Assembly: GCF_030052815.1 (NCBI RefSeq)
Contig: NC_079509.1
Span: 45,440,750-45,504,749, forward strand
Length of the DNA stretch: 64,000 nucleotides
Reading direction: 5' to 3'
From: Hevea brasiliensis
Lineage: Eukaryota; Streptophyta; Magnoliopsida; Malpighiales; Euphorbiaceae
Numbering within the stretch: position 1 is the stretch's first letter; each line of letters starts with the position of its first letter. A program made the translations under genes and the position numbers. Under the pieces are notes generated by a model. The model had not been told where the DNA came from. It ran no database searches and saw only the letters and a list, made by a program, of their open reading frames with translations. Positions 12,929 to 24,505 of the stretch are shown piece by piece.

Positions 12929-15900
12929 ATCTCCCACTAGCACTAGAGCTATTCATTACAATACCTTAGACCCATCTTCTCAAGATGTCGGTTTAACTAA
13001 GCTTATGACATAGGCTTAGTGAATGGATCAGCTAGATTTTTAGCTAATGCTATTTTCTGTATGGCTACATCGCCTTGCCCAACTATCTCTCTGATAATGT
13101 GGTAGCACCTTTCTTTGTGTTTAGATTTCTGGTGAGACCGGGGTTCCTTATCTTGTATGACTACTCCATTGTTGTCATAGTGAAGTGGAACTGCTGACTC
13201 AATGGAAGGAACTACTGCAAGTTCTGTCACGAACTTCTTTATCCAAATAGCTTCCTTTGCAGCATCTGATGCAGCAATATACTTAGCCTCGGTAGTGGAA
13301 TCTGTAGTTGTACTCTGTTTGGAACTCTTCCGTCTGACTGCACCTCCATTACAAATGAACATATACCCAGAGGTAGACTTTCTATCATCGATATCTGATT
13401 GGAAATCAGAATCAGTATAACCATCCAATTGCAAGTCACCACCTCCATAAATCAAGAATAAGTCCTTAGTTCTTCTCAAGTACTTAAGGATATTCTTGAC
13501 AGCTATCCAGTGTTTCAAAACTGGATTGGATTGATACCTGCTTGTTAAACTAACAGCATATGTGATATCTGGCCTAGTACACAACATTGCATACATTAAA
13601 CTTCTAATAGCTGAAGCATATGGAATCTTCGCCATTTTATCTCTTTCTTCAAGAGTCTTAGGAGACATCTCTTTATGAAGGTGGATACCATGTCCACTGG
13701 TAACAGTCCTCTCTTGGAATCAAGCATGTTAAATCTCTTTAACACCTTTTCCAAGTATAGACTTTAGGATAAACCAATTATTCTTTTCGCTCTATCTCTA
13801 TAAATGCGAATCCCAAGAATAAAGGTTGCCTCTCCTAATTCTTTCATGGAGAATATATTTGATAACCATACCTTTACAGTTGTCAACACACCTGTGTCAT
13901 TACCCATCAACAAAATGTCATCTACATATAAGATAAGGAAAGTGATCGAACTATCACTAAGCTTCTTATATACACATGGCTCATTCTCATTTTTGATAAA
14001 ACCAAATGACTTAATGGCTTCATCAAAACGGATGTTCCAACTCCTCGAAGCTTGTTTCAACCCATAAATGGATCGCTTTAGCTTGCATACCTTGGAACCA
14101 TCTTGGGATTCAAAACCCCTAGGTTGCTCCATGAAAATGTTTTCTTCAATGTATCCATTGAGAAAAGCTTTTTTGACATCCATCTGCTAAATCTCATAAT
14201 CATAGTATGCAGCTATTGCTAATAGAATCCTAATTGATTTAAGCATGACAACAGGCGAGAAAGTCTCCTCATAGTCGATTCCTTGCCTTTGGCGAAACCC
14301 TTTCACTACTAGCTTTGCTTTATAGGTCTTTACCTTTCCACCAGAAAATATTTTCTTCTTGAAAACCCATTTGTTCCCTATAGGTATAATACCTTCAGGT
14401 GGGTCAACAAGATCCCAAACTTGATTCTTACATATGGAATCAATCTCGGATTTCATAGCATCAATCCATTTTGAAGAGTCTATATCTGATATAGCTTTTT
14501 CATAGGTAAGTGGATCATCTCCATGATCTACTTCTTCATGAGTAAACAACTATTGTTCATCTTCATAAAGGAAACCATTTCTCACTGGTGGGTGAGATAT
14601 CTTGGTTGATCTGTGAGGAATTATTGTAGATGTTTCATCAATAGGTGTAGGTTAACTAGATGGATCTATATCCATTTGATCTATTGGTTGGTTAGAATTC
14701 TCTAATTCTAATTCTATTTGCCTTCCTTTGCCTCCTTGAACATACTGTTGTTCAAGAAATATGACATCTCTACTTACCACAACCTTTTGTGATGTAGGCA
14801 AATAAAAATAATATTCAAAACTCCCTTTTGGATATCTAATAAATTGACCTTTTTCTGATCTGGTTTTCTATTTATCAGTTTTCAGCTTTTTGATAGCTTA
14901 GCTGGACAACTCCAAATCTTAACATGCTTAAGACTTGGTTTTCTTCCATGCCATATCTCATAAGGTGTGGAAGATACTAATTTTTATGGAATCATATTTA
15001 GAATATGCAAAGCTTATTCTTATGCAAATCCCCAAAAGGAGATTGGCATATCAGTATAGCTCATCATACTACGTAACATATCTAATAGGGTATGATTTCT
15101 CCTTTCAGATACATCATTCAGCTATGGTGTTCATAGAGGAGTCAGCTGGGAAACAATGCCATGCTCTTTCAAGTATTCATCAGATTCAGTACTCAAGTAT
15201 TCACTTCTACGATCTGATCGAAGAGCTTTAATACTTTTTCCTGTTTGATTTTCTACTTCAGATTTAAATTCTTTAAACTTTTCAAAGGATTCATGTTTAT
15301 ATTTCATCAAATACAAATACCCAAACCTTGATTTGTCATCAGTAAAGGTAATAAAATAATGAAAAACATCTCTATCCTTTTCCTTAAATGGACCACATAC
15401 ATCACTATGTATTAGATCCAAAATATTTTAGCTATTATTCCTTGTCCAACAAAGGTTGATCTAGTCATTTTGCCCTGAAGGCAGGATTCATAAGTTGGAG
15501 TAGGTCCAGAACCCAATGAGGATAAAATCCTCATTTTTTCCAGTTTTGCAATCCTATCTTCTGCAACGTGACCTAATTTTAAGTGCCAAATATATTTTGA
15601 ACTTGAGTTGATTTTCACCATGGCATTGCATTCATTTAGATCACTTGCATTCAATTTGTATTTGTCATTATTATCCAAATAATAAAGACCATCATGCATA
15701 TAACCCGAGCCAATATATTTATTTCCAAAACAAATATTGCAAACATCATCTGTGAACTGAAATTCATAGCCATTCCTAGTCAAACTAAATATCGAAATGA
15801 TGTTATTCAAAGCATCAGGTACATATAAAATATTATTCAAACACAAAACATGTCTAGACATATAAAAAGATTTAGATCTTATGGCTAAAGCTTCAACAGT

Positions 15901-15972
15901 TGAGCCATCGCCAATCCGGAGTCTAACATCTCAAGAACGCAAGCTGCTACTATTTACTAGTTCCTTCATATC
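12929..15972 (-). pseudogene. Copia-1 pol: pre-integrase, integrase, reverse transcriptase and RNase H, decayed
   Basis: Read from 15972 down. GAG-pre-integrase zinc region at 15861-15412 (HLKLGH then SCLQGKMTRS). Integrase core at 15421-15131 with the first catalytic Asp in HSDVCGPF and the second in LRSDRRSEYL; the remaining integrase to 14880 is broken by stops. Reverse transcriptase at 14549-13764 with WVFKKK, FLNGYIEENIF, SIYGLKQASRSWN and the catalytic LYVDDILLM. RNase H at 13668-13003 with TDSDF, EAKYIAASDA, YDNNG and ADPFTKPM. A stop at 14184-14186 splits RT just before QMDVKKAFLNGY, and further stops and a frameshift lie near 13760-13670. RNase H keeps its acidic residues. The N-terminal part of pol lies across the gypsy insertion. 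Confidence 0.88.
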
Positions 15973-15977
15973 ATAAG

Positions 15978-18900
15978 TGTCACACCTTACCTCTCTGTAA
16001 GGCATCACAAGATCCCGTAGAATACCTAATGAACTACCGCACTTCATCTACCGATAATTCATTAAGTACCCTACAAGGGATTTTAAAACAATTTTCTTAT
16101 TTTTGATAAGTAGTGAGCAATTTCTAATAAGTACTTAAAACATGTAGTTAAACTAAAACTAGTTAATATTTTTGGCCCATTTTATTTTTACGCAAATTTT
16201 ATAAAAATTTTGACAGAGTTCCCTCTGTATTTTGAGAAACCAGTTCTTCAAATACTTAAAATAAAAGCACTTCCAATAATTTTCTAACCACTGCTTCAAA
16301 TTCATACTCAATCTTAACCAATTTCTCAAATTCACAAGTTCAATAATTCTCAAAATACTGTCAATCAATATCATTCATATTTCATTTTAAACAAAACAAT
16401 TTAGATACCTTATTACAACATTTACATTAAGAGAATTTCAAAAGCACAATATATATATTACAACTTTATACAAATTTTATACAAACTGCTCAAGACCCAC
16501 TTTTACATGTCCATACATTTATGTGCAATATATACATCAAAAGAAGTATTTACAGTTAGGGTATAAATTATACCCGAAGACTTCAAGCTGATGACTCCAC
16601 ACACCTCGAAATGACTCGCTCTGCTCCTCTAGTCTCTGTATCTGCGACAGCAATAAAAGCTATCGCTGAGTACTAGGACTCAGTGGTGCACAATATACTA
16701 AAATAATTTTTATGCAAAACTTAAAGCACATTTATTCAAAGATTTGGCTAAACATGAAAATTAAATACAAATCATGCATTGTGAGATTTTAAATGTAAAC
16801 CAAATTCATTTCAAAGTATCAAAACACATTTCACAAAACCTACAACTAGATCATGCCATTCGAAACAAATAGAATCTCAATAGTTAGAGGCTAAAGAGAA
16901 ATCACATGAATCTCAATAGCCAAAGGCTAAAGAGAAATCATATCACAGGCTAACTAGCTCAAATATATGGATATCCATTCACATCCTCTTCTACTGGCAC
17001 ACCTCAACACTTCTCCAGAGAAGGAATCAAAATTCGAAACTAATTACCCCCACTAGTCATGCTAGTGAGGTGTTCAAATATATGGTCATGACACTGTGGT
17101 TTCAAAACTTATCTTAACAATTTGCTAAACATTGTCATTTCAAATATACACAATAACTTTCACAATTTAAATCAAACATCATAAGAATGCCATAATCCAA
17201 TATTTCACATTATTCAAAACAATATGCAAAAAATGATTATAAAAGTATACGTTGTGCACAAACCTCAAACGAGTCGCCTGTTGGCCTTAACTCGACTCCT
17301 CGGGTTCTGTCCCGGTATTCTTTTTCCACTGAAACACGCAATTTTTACAATGTTTCAGTACTAGAACTTAAAATAAATCCAAAATAAACTTAGCTCTACA
17401 TTTACCTAGCTCTAACGTGTTAAATTCGACGTTCTCAAAATTTTGTGTTTCGGGTTACTATTCACTGCACTATTCTAGTCAAATAGTTGACTTTTTAAGG
17501 CTTACTAGGTATGGGAACTCTAGCTTCACCCACATACCACATTTTGGTCATTAAACTTGTTGGTTTTGGTCATTTTCTCAAAGCTTAGGTCATTTTGGCA
17601 AAATTGCCAATTTTTGGTTTTGGTTCTCCGAAGTTGCACTGTTCCATTGGTCGACCTACTGTTGGAATTTGACAAAACTTCCTTCATAGAAAATGTTCCT
17701 TATTATCTTAAGTGTATTCTCATTTTTGGATCACCCCAATCGGAGTTTTGTAGCTCAAGTTATGGCCAAAATAAAATTACTGTTCACGTGCAATCGCTCA
17801 TGCCGCAATTTTGGTCCGTGCATTTTTGATCCAACTTTGCTCAGTAATTTGATCAAGTTAAGTCCATAATTTGGTCTAACTTTCTTCATATTAAATGTTC
17901 TAATATGTCTTATGTTTCCATCGGTTCAAGAATAGCCTAAACCCGAGTTTTCTAGAGAGAGTTATAGCCCTTCAAACATTACTGCTCAATGGTAATTCTG
18001 CAGAGTTGCAGGTTTGGTAAGTCAACTTTGCTCAATAATCTGACTAGGTTAGTGGCATAATTTGGGTGATGTTCTTCATTAAAGTTTTAGATCTATATCT
18101 TATCTAATTACGGTTAAAATTTCAGGTCAATTTGACCTACCTAGCTCTAGTTATGACCAAATGAGCGATCGCTCATTTGGTCATTTGGTGCGATGTGACT
18201 GCTCTCACTTCACTTTGGTCAATTGTTTCACTAAGTTTTGGTCAGTTTTTGGCCATGGTTCCTTAATGAAAATTATGCTATTTTATGTTTATTTTCATCC
18301 CCAATTGGTGGCATATCAATTAGACTTGTAACATTTGAGTTTTGGTCCTTCAAAGTGGGTTTGGTCATGCTGCCAGCAGCATGACCATTGGACCTACGAA
18401 TTTGGTTCTAATTCCAACAATTCCCACACATCTCTTTTGGTCATTATTGACATTTTTTTTATCTCATAATAGACCAAAGTCATCATTTAAGAATTTCTTC
18501 AAAATTTGGTTCACAAACCCTAGCATTCAAACCCTAATCTCACTAACTCTTGCATTTAACCATTTCAATGCCTTTAACTATCATCACTTAACTCATTAAG
18601 GTTCATATTTTTTTCCAAGTCAATCAAGCCATGCAAATTACACTCTCCACAATGCTGGCCGAAATTCCCTCTCTTCCTAATCATGCAATATTTTTCAATT
18701 TCTTCATATAATCCATCATATATACTGAAAAGAAGAGTTGGATTAGCTTACCTTAAGTGAGCAGAATTTGTCTATCCAATTCTTCAACTTTGCTTGATTT
18801 ATTTACTCCCAATCTTCTTATCAAAGTTCAAATACAAGTTTTAGTTATGGGAGGTAAAGATTTCATGGCAAGATTTAAGGTTTAAAGGAAGCTTTTAATG

Positions 18901-19653
18901 GCTTCAATGGAGGTTTCACTCATGGGGAAGCAAGGGAATTTCGGCTGGTTTGGGTTGGGAGAGAAGATGAGGGTAATTTTTTTTTCTTTGTTTTATTTTT
19001 GTCTTACTCAATGGATATTTAACTTGGTCAACTTTGGTAGGAAATTAAAAATCAATTATGACATCATTTTGATGTCATAAAGTAATGTAGTTAGCCTTTT
19101 TCTTTTCTTTTCTTTTCTTTTTTTGTTTTTATTTATTTATTTATCTATTAGTTATTTAATCTAATTCCTGATCCCAAAGTTTTCCTTTCTCTGATTTTAT
19201 TTGACAGTTAGGTCAGGAGTCAGCTCTCGGGGTCAATTGACCAAATTGCCCCTCGCAGGTTCATCCCGGTTTGTAAATAATCCAATATTTCTTCCGGCTC
19301 CCTGACCTAATTATTTAACTGACTTAACAGTTCTTTTTTGTGATTTTCTCTTTTCCACTGTGTTCATTAGGGTCCTAAGGACCGCAGCGTCACTTTTTAC
19401 GATTCGAAATTTGAGTTTAAAATGACTTCGCAGTCGTTCCCGAGGAGGTCACTCATCGCTGTGAGTCTCGGCTTGTTTAACCTCTTATGTTCTATTTTTC
19501 TTATTTATAGTTAACTAATTAAACATTACTAATTATTTGTGTTTATGGCTTCTCAAGTTGTCTAAGTGTGGCCTTAATCCCATTAATTGTCCGGACCGAC
19601 ACCGGTCACCGGAACAGTGAAATATACCAGGCTATACCAATAGGGGTGTTACA
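15978..19653 (-). repeat. 3' LTR of the Tekay-type element (3676 bp)
   Basis: Left copy of the direct repeat, TGTCACACC to GTGTTACA on the plus strand. It is next to the polypurine tract. It carries the conserved double hairpin (16644-16683), the GTGCACAAACC box near 17255 and a GGTCA-rich block at 17540-18480. It differs from the right LTR mostly in short clusters, several at CAG/CTG words (for example 17785-17820 and 18160-18200). Confidence 0.92.
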
Positions 19654-19672
19654 ATTCTCCCCCCCTTAAATA
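19654..19672 (-). promoter_or_regulatory. Polypurine tract of the Tekay-type element
   Basis: The minus strand reads AAGGGGGGGAGAAT directly before the LTR start TGTAACACC. This is the expected plus-strand DNA primer for reverse transcription. Confidence 0.85.
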
Positions 19673-19684
19673 AATTTCGTCTCA

Positions 19685-20970
19685 AAATTTTACCTGGTAT
19701 CAATCTCTGAATAGCTGTGGGTGTTGTCTCCTCATGTCCTCCTCTCGTTCCCAAGTAGCTTCTTGGCCTGAATGATGGTTCCACAGCACTTTTACCAACG
19801 GTATCTGGTTATTTCGTAGCTGCTTCACCTCATAAGCCAGAATCTTTATGGGTTCTTCTTCATATGTGAGGTCTGGATTCACTTCTATTTCTTCTACTGG
19901 TAGTACATGAGATGGGTCTGTTCAATACCTCCTCAACATAGACACATGGAAGACATTATGTATCTTCTTCAACTCTGGAGGTAGTGCCAACCGATATGCC
20001 AAAGGACCCACTCTTTCCAATACCTCATATGGCCCGATAAAACAAGGACTTAGTTTCCCCTTTCGGCCGAATCTCATAATCCTCTTCCAAGGAGAAACCT
20101 TGAGGAAAACTTTCTCACCCACTGCATACTCAATATCCCTTCTTTTCAAATCAACATAGGACTTTTGACGGTCTGATGCAGTTTTAAGTCGACCCCTGAT
20201 CACCCTGATTTTCTCTTCAGTCTGTTGAACAATTTCAGGTCCAATCATTTTTCTTTCACCCACGTCATCCCAACACAACGGGGTTCTACATTTTCTGCCA
20301 TACAAAGCTTCATATGGAGGCATCCCAATGCTTGATTGATAGCTGTTGTTATAAGCAAACTCAATTAAAGGCAAGTGTGTATCCCAACTGCCCTCAAACT
20401 CAAGCACACAAGCCCGTAGCATATCCTCCAAGATCTGAATTACCCTCTCAGATTGGCCATCTGTCTGTGGGTGGAATGCAGTACTGAAGTTTAATCTAGT
20501 TCCTAAGGCTCTCTGAAGATTACCCCAGAATCTAGAAGTGAACCTAGGATCTCTGTCTGACACGATAGATACTGGCACTCCATGCAATCTCACAATCTCA
20601 TCGATGTATAACTTGGCCAATCTTTCTAAACTGTAGTCCATCCGATCGCGTAAAATGAGCAGATTTAGTCAGTCTGTCAACAATGACCCAAACTGCATCA
20701 TGACTCTTCTGTGTCCTCGGAAGTCCCATCACAAAATCCATCGTTATTCTCTCCCACTTCCACTCTGGCACTGGTAGTGGATGTAACAACCCAGTGGGAA
20801 CTTAATGCTCTACCTTCACTTGCTGACAAGTTAGGCATTTGGATACAAACTCTTCTACATCTCTCTTCATACCCATCCACCAGTAATGCTCCTTTAGCCC
20901 TTTATACATTTTTGTGCCACCAGGGTGCATGGCAAAAGGAGACTCATGTGCTTCCTTCAAAATGATTTTG
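19685..20970 (-). pseudogene. Tekay-type integrase and C-terminal chromodomain, with breaks
   Basis: Order on the minus strand. HHCC zinc domain at about 20960-20800 (AHESPFAMHPGG, then CLTCQQVK). Catalytic core at 20789-20400 with the DDE acidic residues in [20 protein letters not shown] and GQSERVIQ. A GPY-like module near 20040 (FIGPYEVLERVG). Last, a chromodomain-like segment at 19882-19700 with IPLVKVLWNHH and EATWEREEDMR. Breaks: a stop after the zinc domain near 20808, a frameshift near 20640 and a stop near 19921 before the chromodomain. Integrase inserts the cDNA, and chromodomains of this group are thought to guide it to heterochromatin. The catalytic residues are still present. Confidence 0.88.
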
Positions 20971-20999
20971 CCTCAAATCAACATCACTAGGAACACATA

Positions 21000-22435
21000 T
21001 TCTGCCCTGGTGTAGCAATAGACCATCATCTCTGATTGAGAATTCTGGTTTCTTGCCCTGTCGGACTTCTCCCATCAACTCGATACTCGATCATTACGAG
21101 CAATTCTAATCTGATCAATCAACACTGGCTGTACATGCCATGCAACTGCTGTCTGCCCATCATCATTAATCTTTAAACTGGCATGTAATGATCTCAACTC
21201 ATGTACCAAAGACAAAGGAGTAACCCGTAGACTTGCCATAGTCTTGCGACTTAAGGCGTCAGCCACAATATTAGCTTTCCCTGGCTGATAGTCTATCAGA
21301 CAATCATAGTCTTTTATCAACTCTAACCATCTCCTCTGTCTCAAATTCAGCTCTTTCTGGGTGCCCAAATACTTTAAACTCTTATGATCTGTGTAGATAT
21401 AACACTTCTCCCCATACAAATAATGTCTCCAGATCTTAAGAGCAAACACAATGGCTGCAAGCTCCAAGTCATGTGTCGGATAATTCCTCTCATGCAGTTT
21501 TAGCTGGCGTGATGCATAGGAAATGACATTTCGATCTTGCATCAACACACAACCTAACCCATTATGAGAAGCATCACTATATACTGTATATTCTTTACCC
21601 GGAGTAGGTAAAGTCAGGATTGGAGCTTCAGTCAAACATTTCTTCAATTCATCAAAACTCTATTGGCATTTATCCATCCACTGAAATTTTACATCTTTTC
21701 TAAGCAGCTTGGTCAATGGAGATGCCAATATGGAAAATCCCTTCACAAATCTACAGTAGTATCCAGCTAAACCCAGAAAACTACGAATCTCTGTGACATT
21801 TCTGGGTGGCCTCCAATTAAGGACAGCTTCAATCTTACTTAGATCTACCTTGATGCCCTCTTCTGATACTACATGCCCCAAGAAAGATATTTCTTTCAGC
21901 CAAAATTCGCACTTCGACAATTTGGCATATAGCTGTTTCTCCCTCAAAGTCTGCAGTACAATCCGCAGATGTCTATCATGCTCTTCTGCATTCCTCGAAT
22001 AGACCAATATATCATCTATGAATACCACAACAAACTAGTCGAGGTATGGTCTGAAAATAGTGTTCATCAGATCCATAAAAGCAGCCGGAGCATTAGTTAA
22101 CCCGAATGGCATAACTAGGAATTCATAATGGCCATAGTGGGTTCTGAAGGCAGTTTTAGGAATACTTTGCTCTTGTACCTTCAGCTGATAATAACCTGAT
22201 CTCAGGTCAATTTTGGAGAACAATTGCACCCTCAACTGATCAAACAAGTCATCAATGCGGGGCAATGGATATCTATTCTTTATTGTCACCTTATTCAACT
22301 GCCGATAATCAATACACAAGTGGAGAGTGCCATCTTTCTTCTTTACAAACAACACTGGCGCTCCCCAAGGTGACACACTAGGGCGGATAAAGCCCTTGTC
22401 AAGCAATTCTTGCAATTACACTTTCAACTCTTTCA
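21000..22435 (-). pseudogene. Tekay-type reverse transcriptase and RNase H, with stops
   Basis: RT blocks on the minus strand from 22415: [65 protein letters not shown], the catalytic [10 protein letters not shown] (about 22025-21995) and a thumb region with FLGHVVS. RNase H at 21647-21240 with [34 protein letters not shown] and TDHKSLKYL, then the connection to integrase. In-frame stops lie at 22029-22034 just before the catalytic block, at 21658-21660 before RNase H and near 22416. Apart from these the family residues are intact. The enzyme copies the element RNA into DNA and removes the template RNA. Confidence 0.9.
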
Positions 22436-23105
22436 ATTCTGCAGGTGCCATTCTATATGGCGTTATGGAGATTGGATCCACACCAGGCATAACATCAATT
22501 TCAAACTGCACCTCTCTTTCTGGAGGTAATCCTGGCAATTCATCAGGAAACACATCCGGAAAGTCACATACCGTAGGGATGTCCCTTAGTGCTGGACTCC
22601 CCACTTGGGTGTCTATCACATGTGCCAAGTATGCTTCACACCCCTTTCTGATCATTCTTCTGGCTAGTGCAGCCGAAATGATGTTTGATGGCAGTAAATG
22701 CCTCTCCCCGTGTATTACCACATCACTGTACAGAGGGAGACCAAAAGTGACTGTCTTCAGTCTACAGTCAATCATAGCATGATGCCTGGCTAACCAATCC
22801 ATGCCCAAGATAATATCATACTCTCTGAAGGGCATCTCAATCAAGTCTGACAGGAAAACATGTCCTTGGATCACCAAAGGACAGTCTCTATAAATTCTGT
22901 TGACCCGGACCTCTTGTCCTAATGGACTAGTTACTAGCACTTCAAAACCCATTTGCACACATGGAACAGCAAGTGAACTAACTATGCTAGCACTAACATA
23001 TGAATGGGTTGAACCCGGATCAAACAATACAAATACATCTTGACCAGAGATAGAAAATGTACCAGCTACCACATCAGAAGTCTCAGCCTCTTCTCGCTGT
23101 TTCAT
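22416..23105 (-). pseudogene. Tekay-type aspartic protease and linker to RT
   Basis: A 229-codon open stretch on the minus strand. The active site reads VLFDPGSTHSYVSA, a D-P-G-S form of the retropepsin triplet. The closing motif is DIILGMDWLARHHAMIDC, which is the gypsy-type protease flap and C-terminal strand. The following linker (VFPDELPGLPPEREVQFEID) leads into RT, from which it is cut off by the stop near 22416. The upstream link to gag is shifted near 23105-23290. Confidence 0.85.
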
Positions 23106-23269
23106 TGCGTAGATTCAGTTGAAGCACTTCCTTGTGCCGATTGACCAATCGTGCCTCGATCGCTCAAGTAGTGCCTCTACCTCTGCCTTCCTCCGCCAAA
23201 TGATCGTGAACCTGCGGGAGCGTAACTCTGAATAGATCCTTCAGCAGTAGTAGGAGCTGGACCATATCT

Positions 23270-24317
23270 CGGAGCACTAGTACAGTCTTTAGCTATATGG
23301 CCCTTGCCTCCACAGTTAAAACAGGCTCCAGTGGCCCAATAACATTCCCCCCCATGAATCTTGCCACAAGTCTCACAGGGGCGGGCAAAATGTGAACCTC
23401 GCCGATCACGAGACCTAGGGTTCTCTCGTCTGCAGAATCGCCCCTACCAAATCTTTCCACCTCGACCCTGCTGGGTCCACTAAACTTCTTTTTCTTTCTA
23501 GAGGTAGCACCGTAACTCTGCTCAACCGAGTTTTCCCTTGTCTTTTCTCGATTTCTCGCCTTTTCCTTCATCAGGTTGCTTCTGCTTCAACTCTCTCCAG
23601 TTCAAGTGCTTGGGACATAAGTTCTGAGAAGTTGCTGTGTCGAAATCCCACAACTTGCATCCTTATGCTGGGCTTCAAACCCGTCTCAAATCTCTTGCAT
23701 CTTGCTTTGCTGGTAGTAAGGAGACTCCCAGCATAATGACTCAGGCGGGAGAACTCCCTCTCATACTCTGCCACTGATCGATTTCCTTGTTTCAAACTTA
23801 AAAATTCTTGCAACTTCTGATCAACATATGCGTCTGGGATGTATTTCTGTCTGAACTCTCTAATGAAGTCATCCTGTGTCAAGATCGTGGTTTAGCCAAG
23901 TCGTGGGGATGGTCTTCCACCACCATACGCATCCCTGCGAAGAGCGGCACGAGTATTCAAACTTCAGTTCATCTTGGCGGGTGACTTCTTAAATACTCTG
24001 TCCATTCTTTCAAGCCATTGCTCTGCCTCTAAAGGGTCCACTGTACCCTTAAATTCTGTAGCCCCATACTTTAGTAATTTATCATACTGTCTGGCTGGAG
24101 GTAGTGGTTGTGCTACAGGTGGTTGGGGTGGAGCTTGAACAGGCATACCCCCAGCCATTTGTTGAAACATCGCGACATCTGTGTCAGGCGAATCTGGCAG
24201 GAATCGCTGCATTTGTGGGGTTGGTGCTGCTGACCCACTGACATTCGGTAAAGCTGGGGCTTCCCCTTGTGCCTCAGCTTCAACAGACTGCTCAACTGAG
24301 CGATCCCCTTCTTCCAT
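23270..24317 (-). pseudogene. Tekay-type gag with CCHC zinc knuckle
   Basis: The start codon at 24317 is the first Met after the PBS, giving MEEGDRSVEQSVEAEAQ. Next is a proline- and glutamine-rich region. The retrotransposon gag domain (PF03732-like) follows, from ATEFKGTVDPLEAEQWLERM to DFIREFRQKYIP and FETGLKPSIRMQV (24060-23600). The zinc knuckle at 23325-23285 reads CFNCGGKGHIAKDC, a clean CX2CX4HX4C nucleic-acid-binding motif. Frame breaks near 23960-23885 and around 23571 split it into three open parts. The protein packages the RNA in virus-like particles. Confidence 0.87.
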
Positions 24318-24485
24318 TTCAGGCTGAAGTTAGGGTATCTCCTGAACAAGTAACACAAGGAGATTTCCCTCCGTTAGTTCATATTCATGATGTAATGCAC
24401 TGTATGTAACAATTATGGACATTGAGCAGTTGTACTTAACAAAGAAAAGCACAAATTCACAAGTTAAAACATACTTTAAAAATTT

Positions 24486-24497
24486 GCTCTGATACCA
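24486..24497 (-). promoter_or_regulatory. Primer-binding site of the Tekay-type element
   Basis: The minus strand reads TGGTATCAGAGC, complementary to the 3' end of plant initiator methionine tRNA. Eight bases separate it from the LTR end at 24506, slightly more than usual. Confidence 0.88.
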
Positions 24498-24505
24498 CTA
24501 AAACA

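Noticed and set aside
16159..18599. Several short open frames within the Tekay LTR (for example 16374-16159 minus, 17557-17829 and 18342-18599 plus), some repeated in the right LTR.
   Set aside because: They are low-complexity and differ in length between the two LTR copies, so they are chance frames in LTR sequence.
22327..22782. A 151-codon open frame on the plus strand inside the Tekay-type pol.
   Set aside because: It lies opposite the conserved protease and RT frame and has no domain; it is a shadow of the real coding strand.
24486..24497. The string GCTCTGATACCA (also 59133-59144), considered as part of a tRNA gene.
   Set aside because: It is only the 12-base complement of an initiator-Met tRNA 3' end, next to LTRs, with no cloverleaf around it; it is a primer-binding site.
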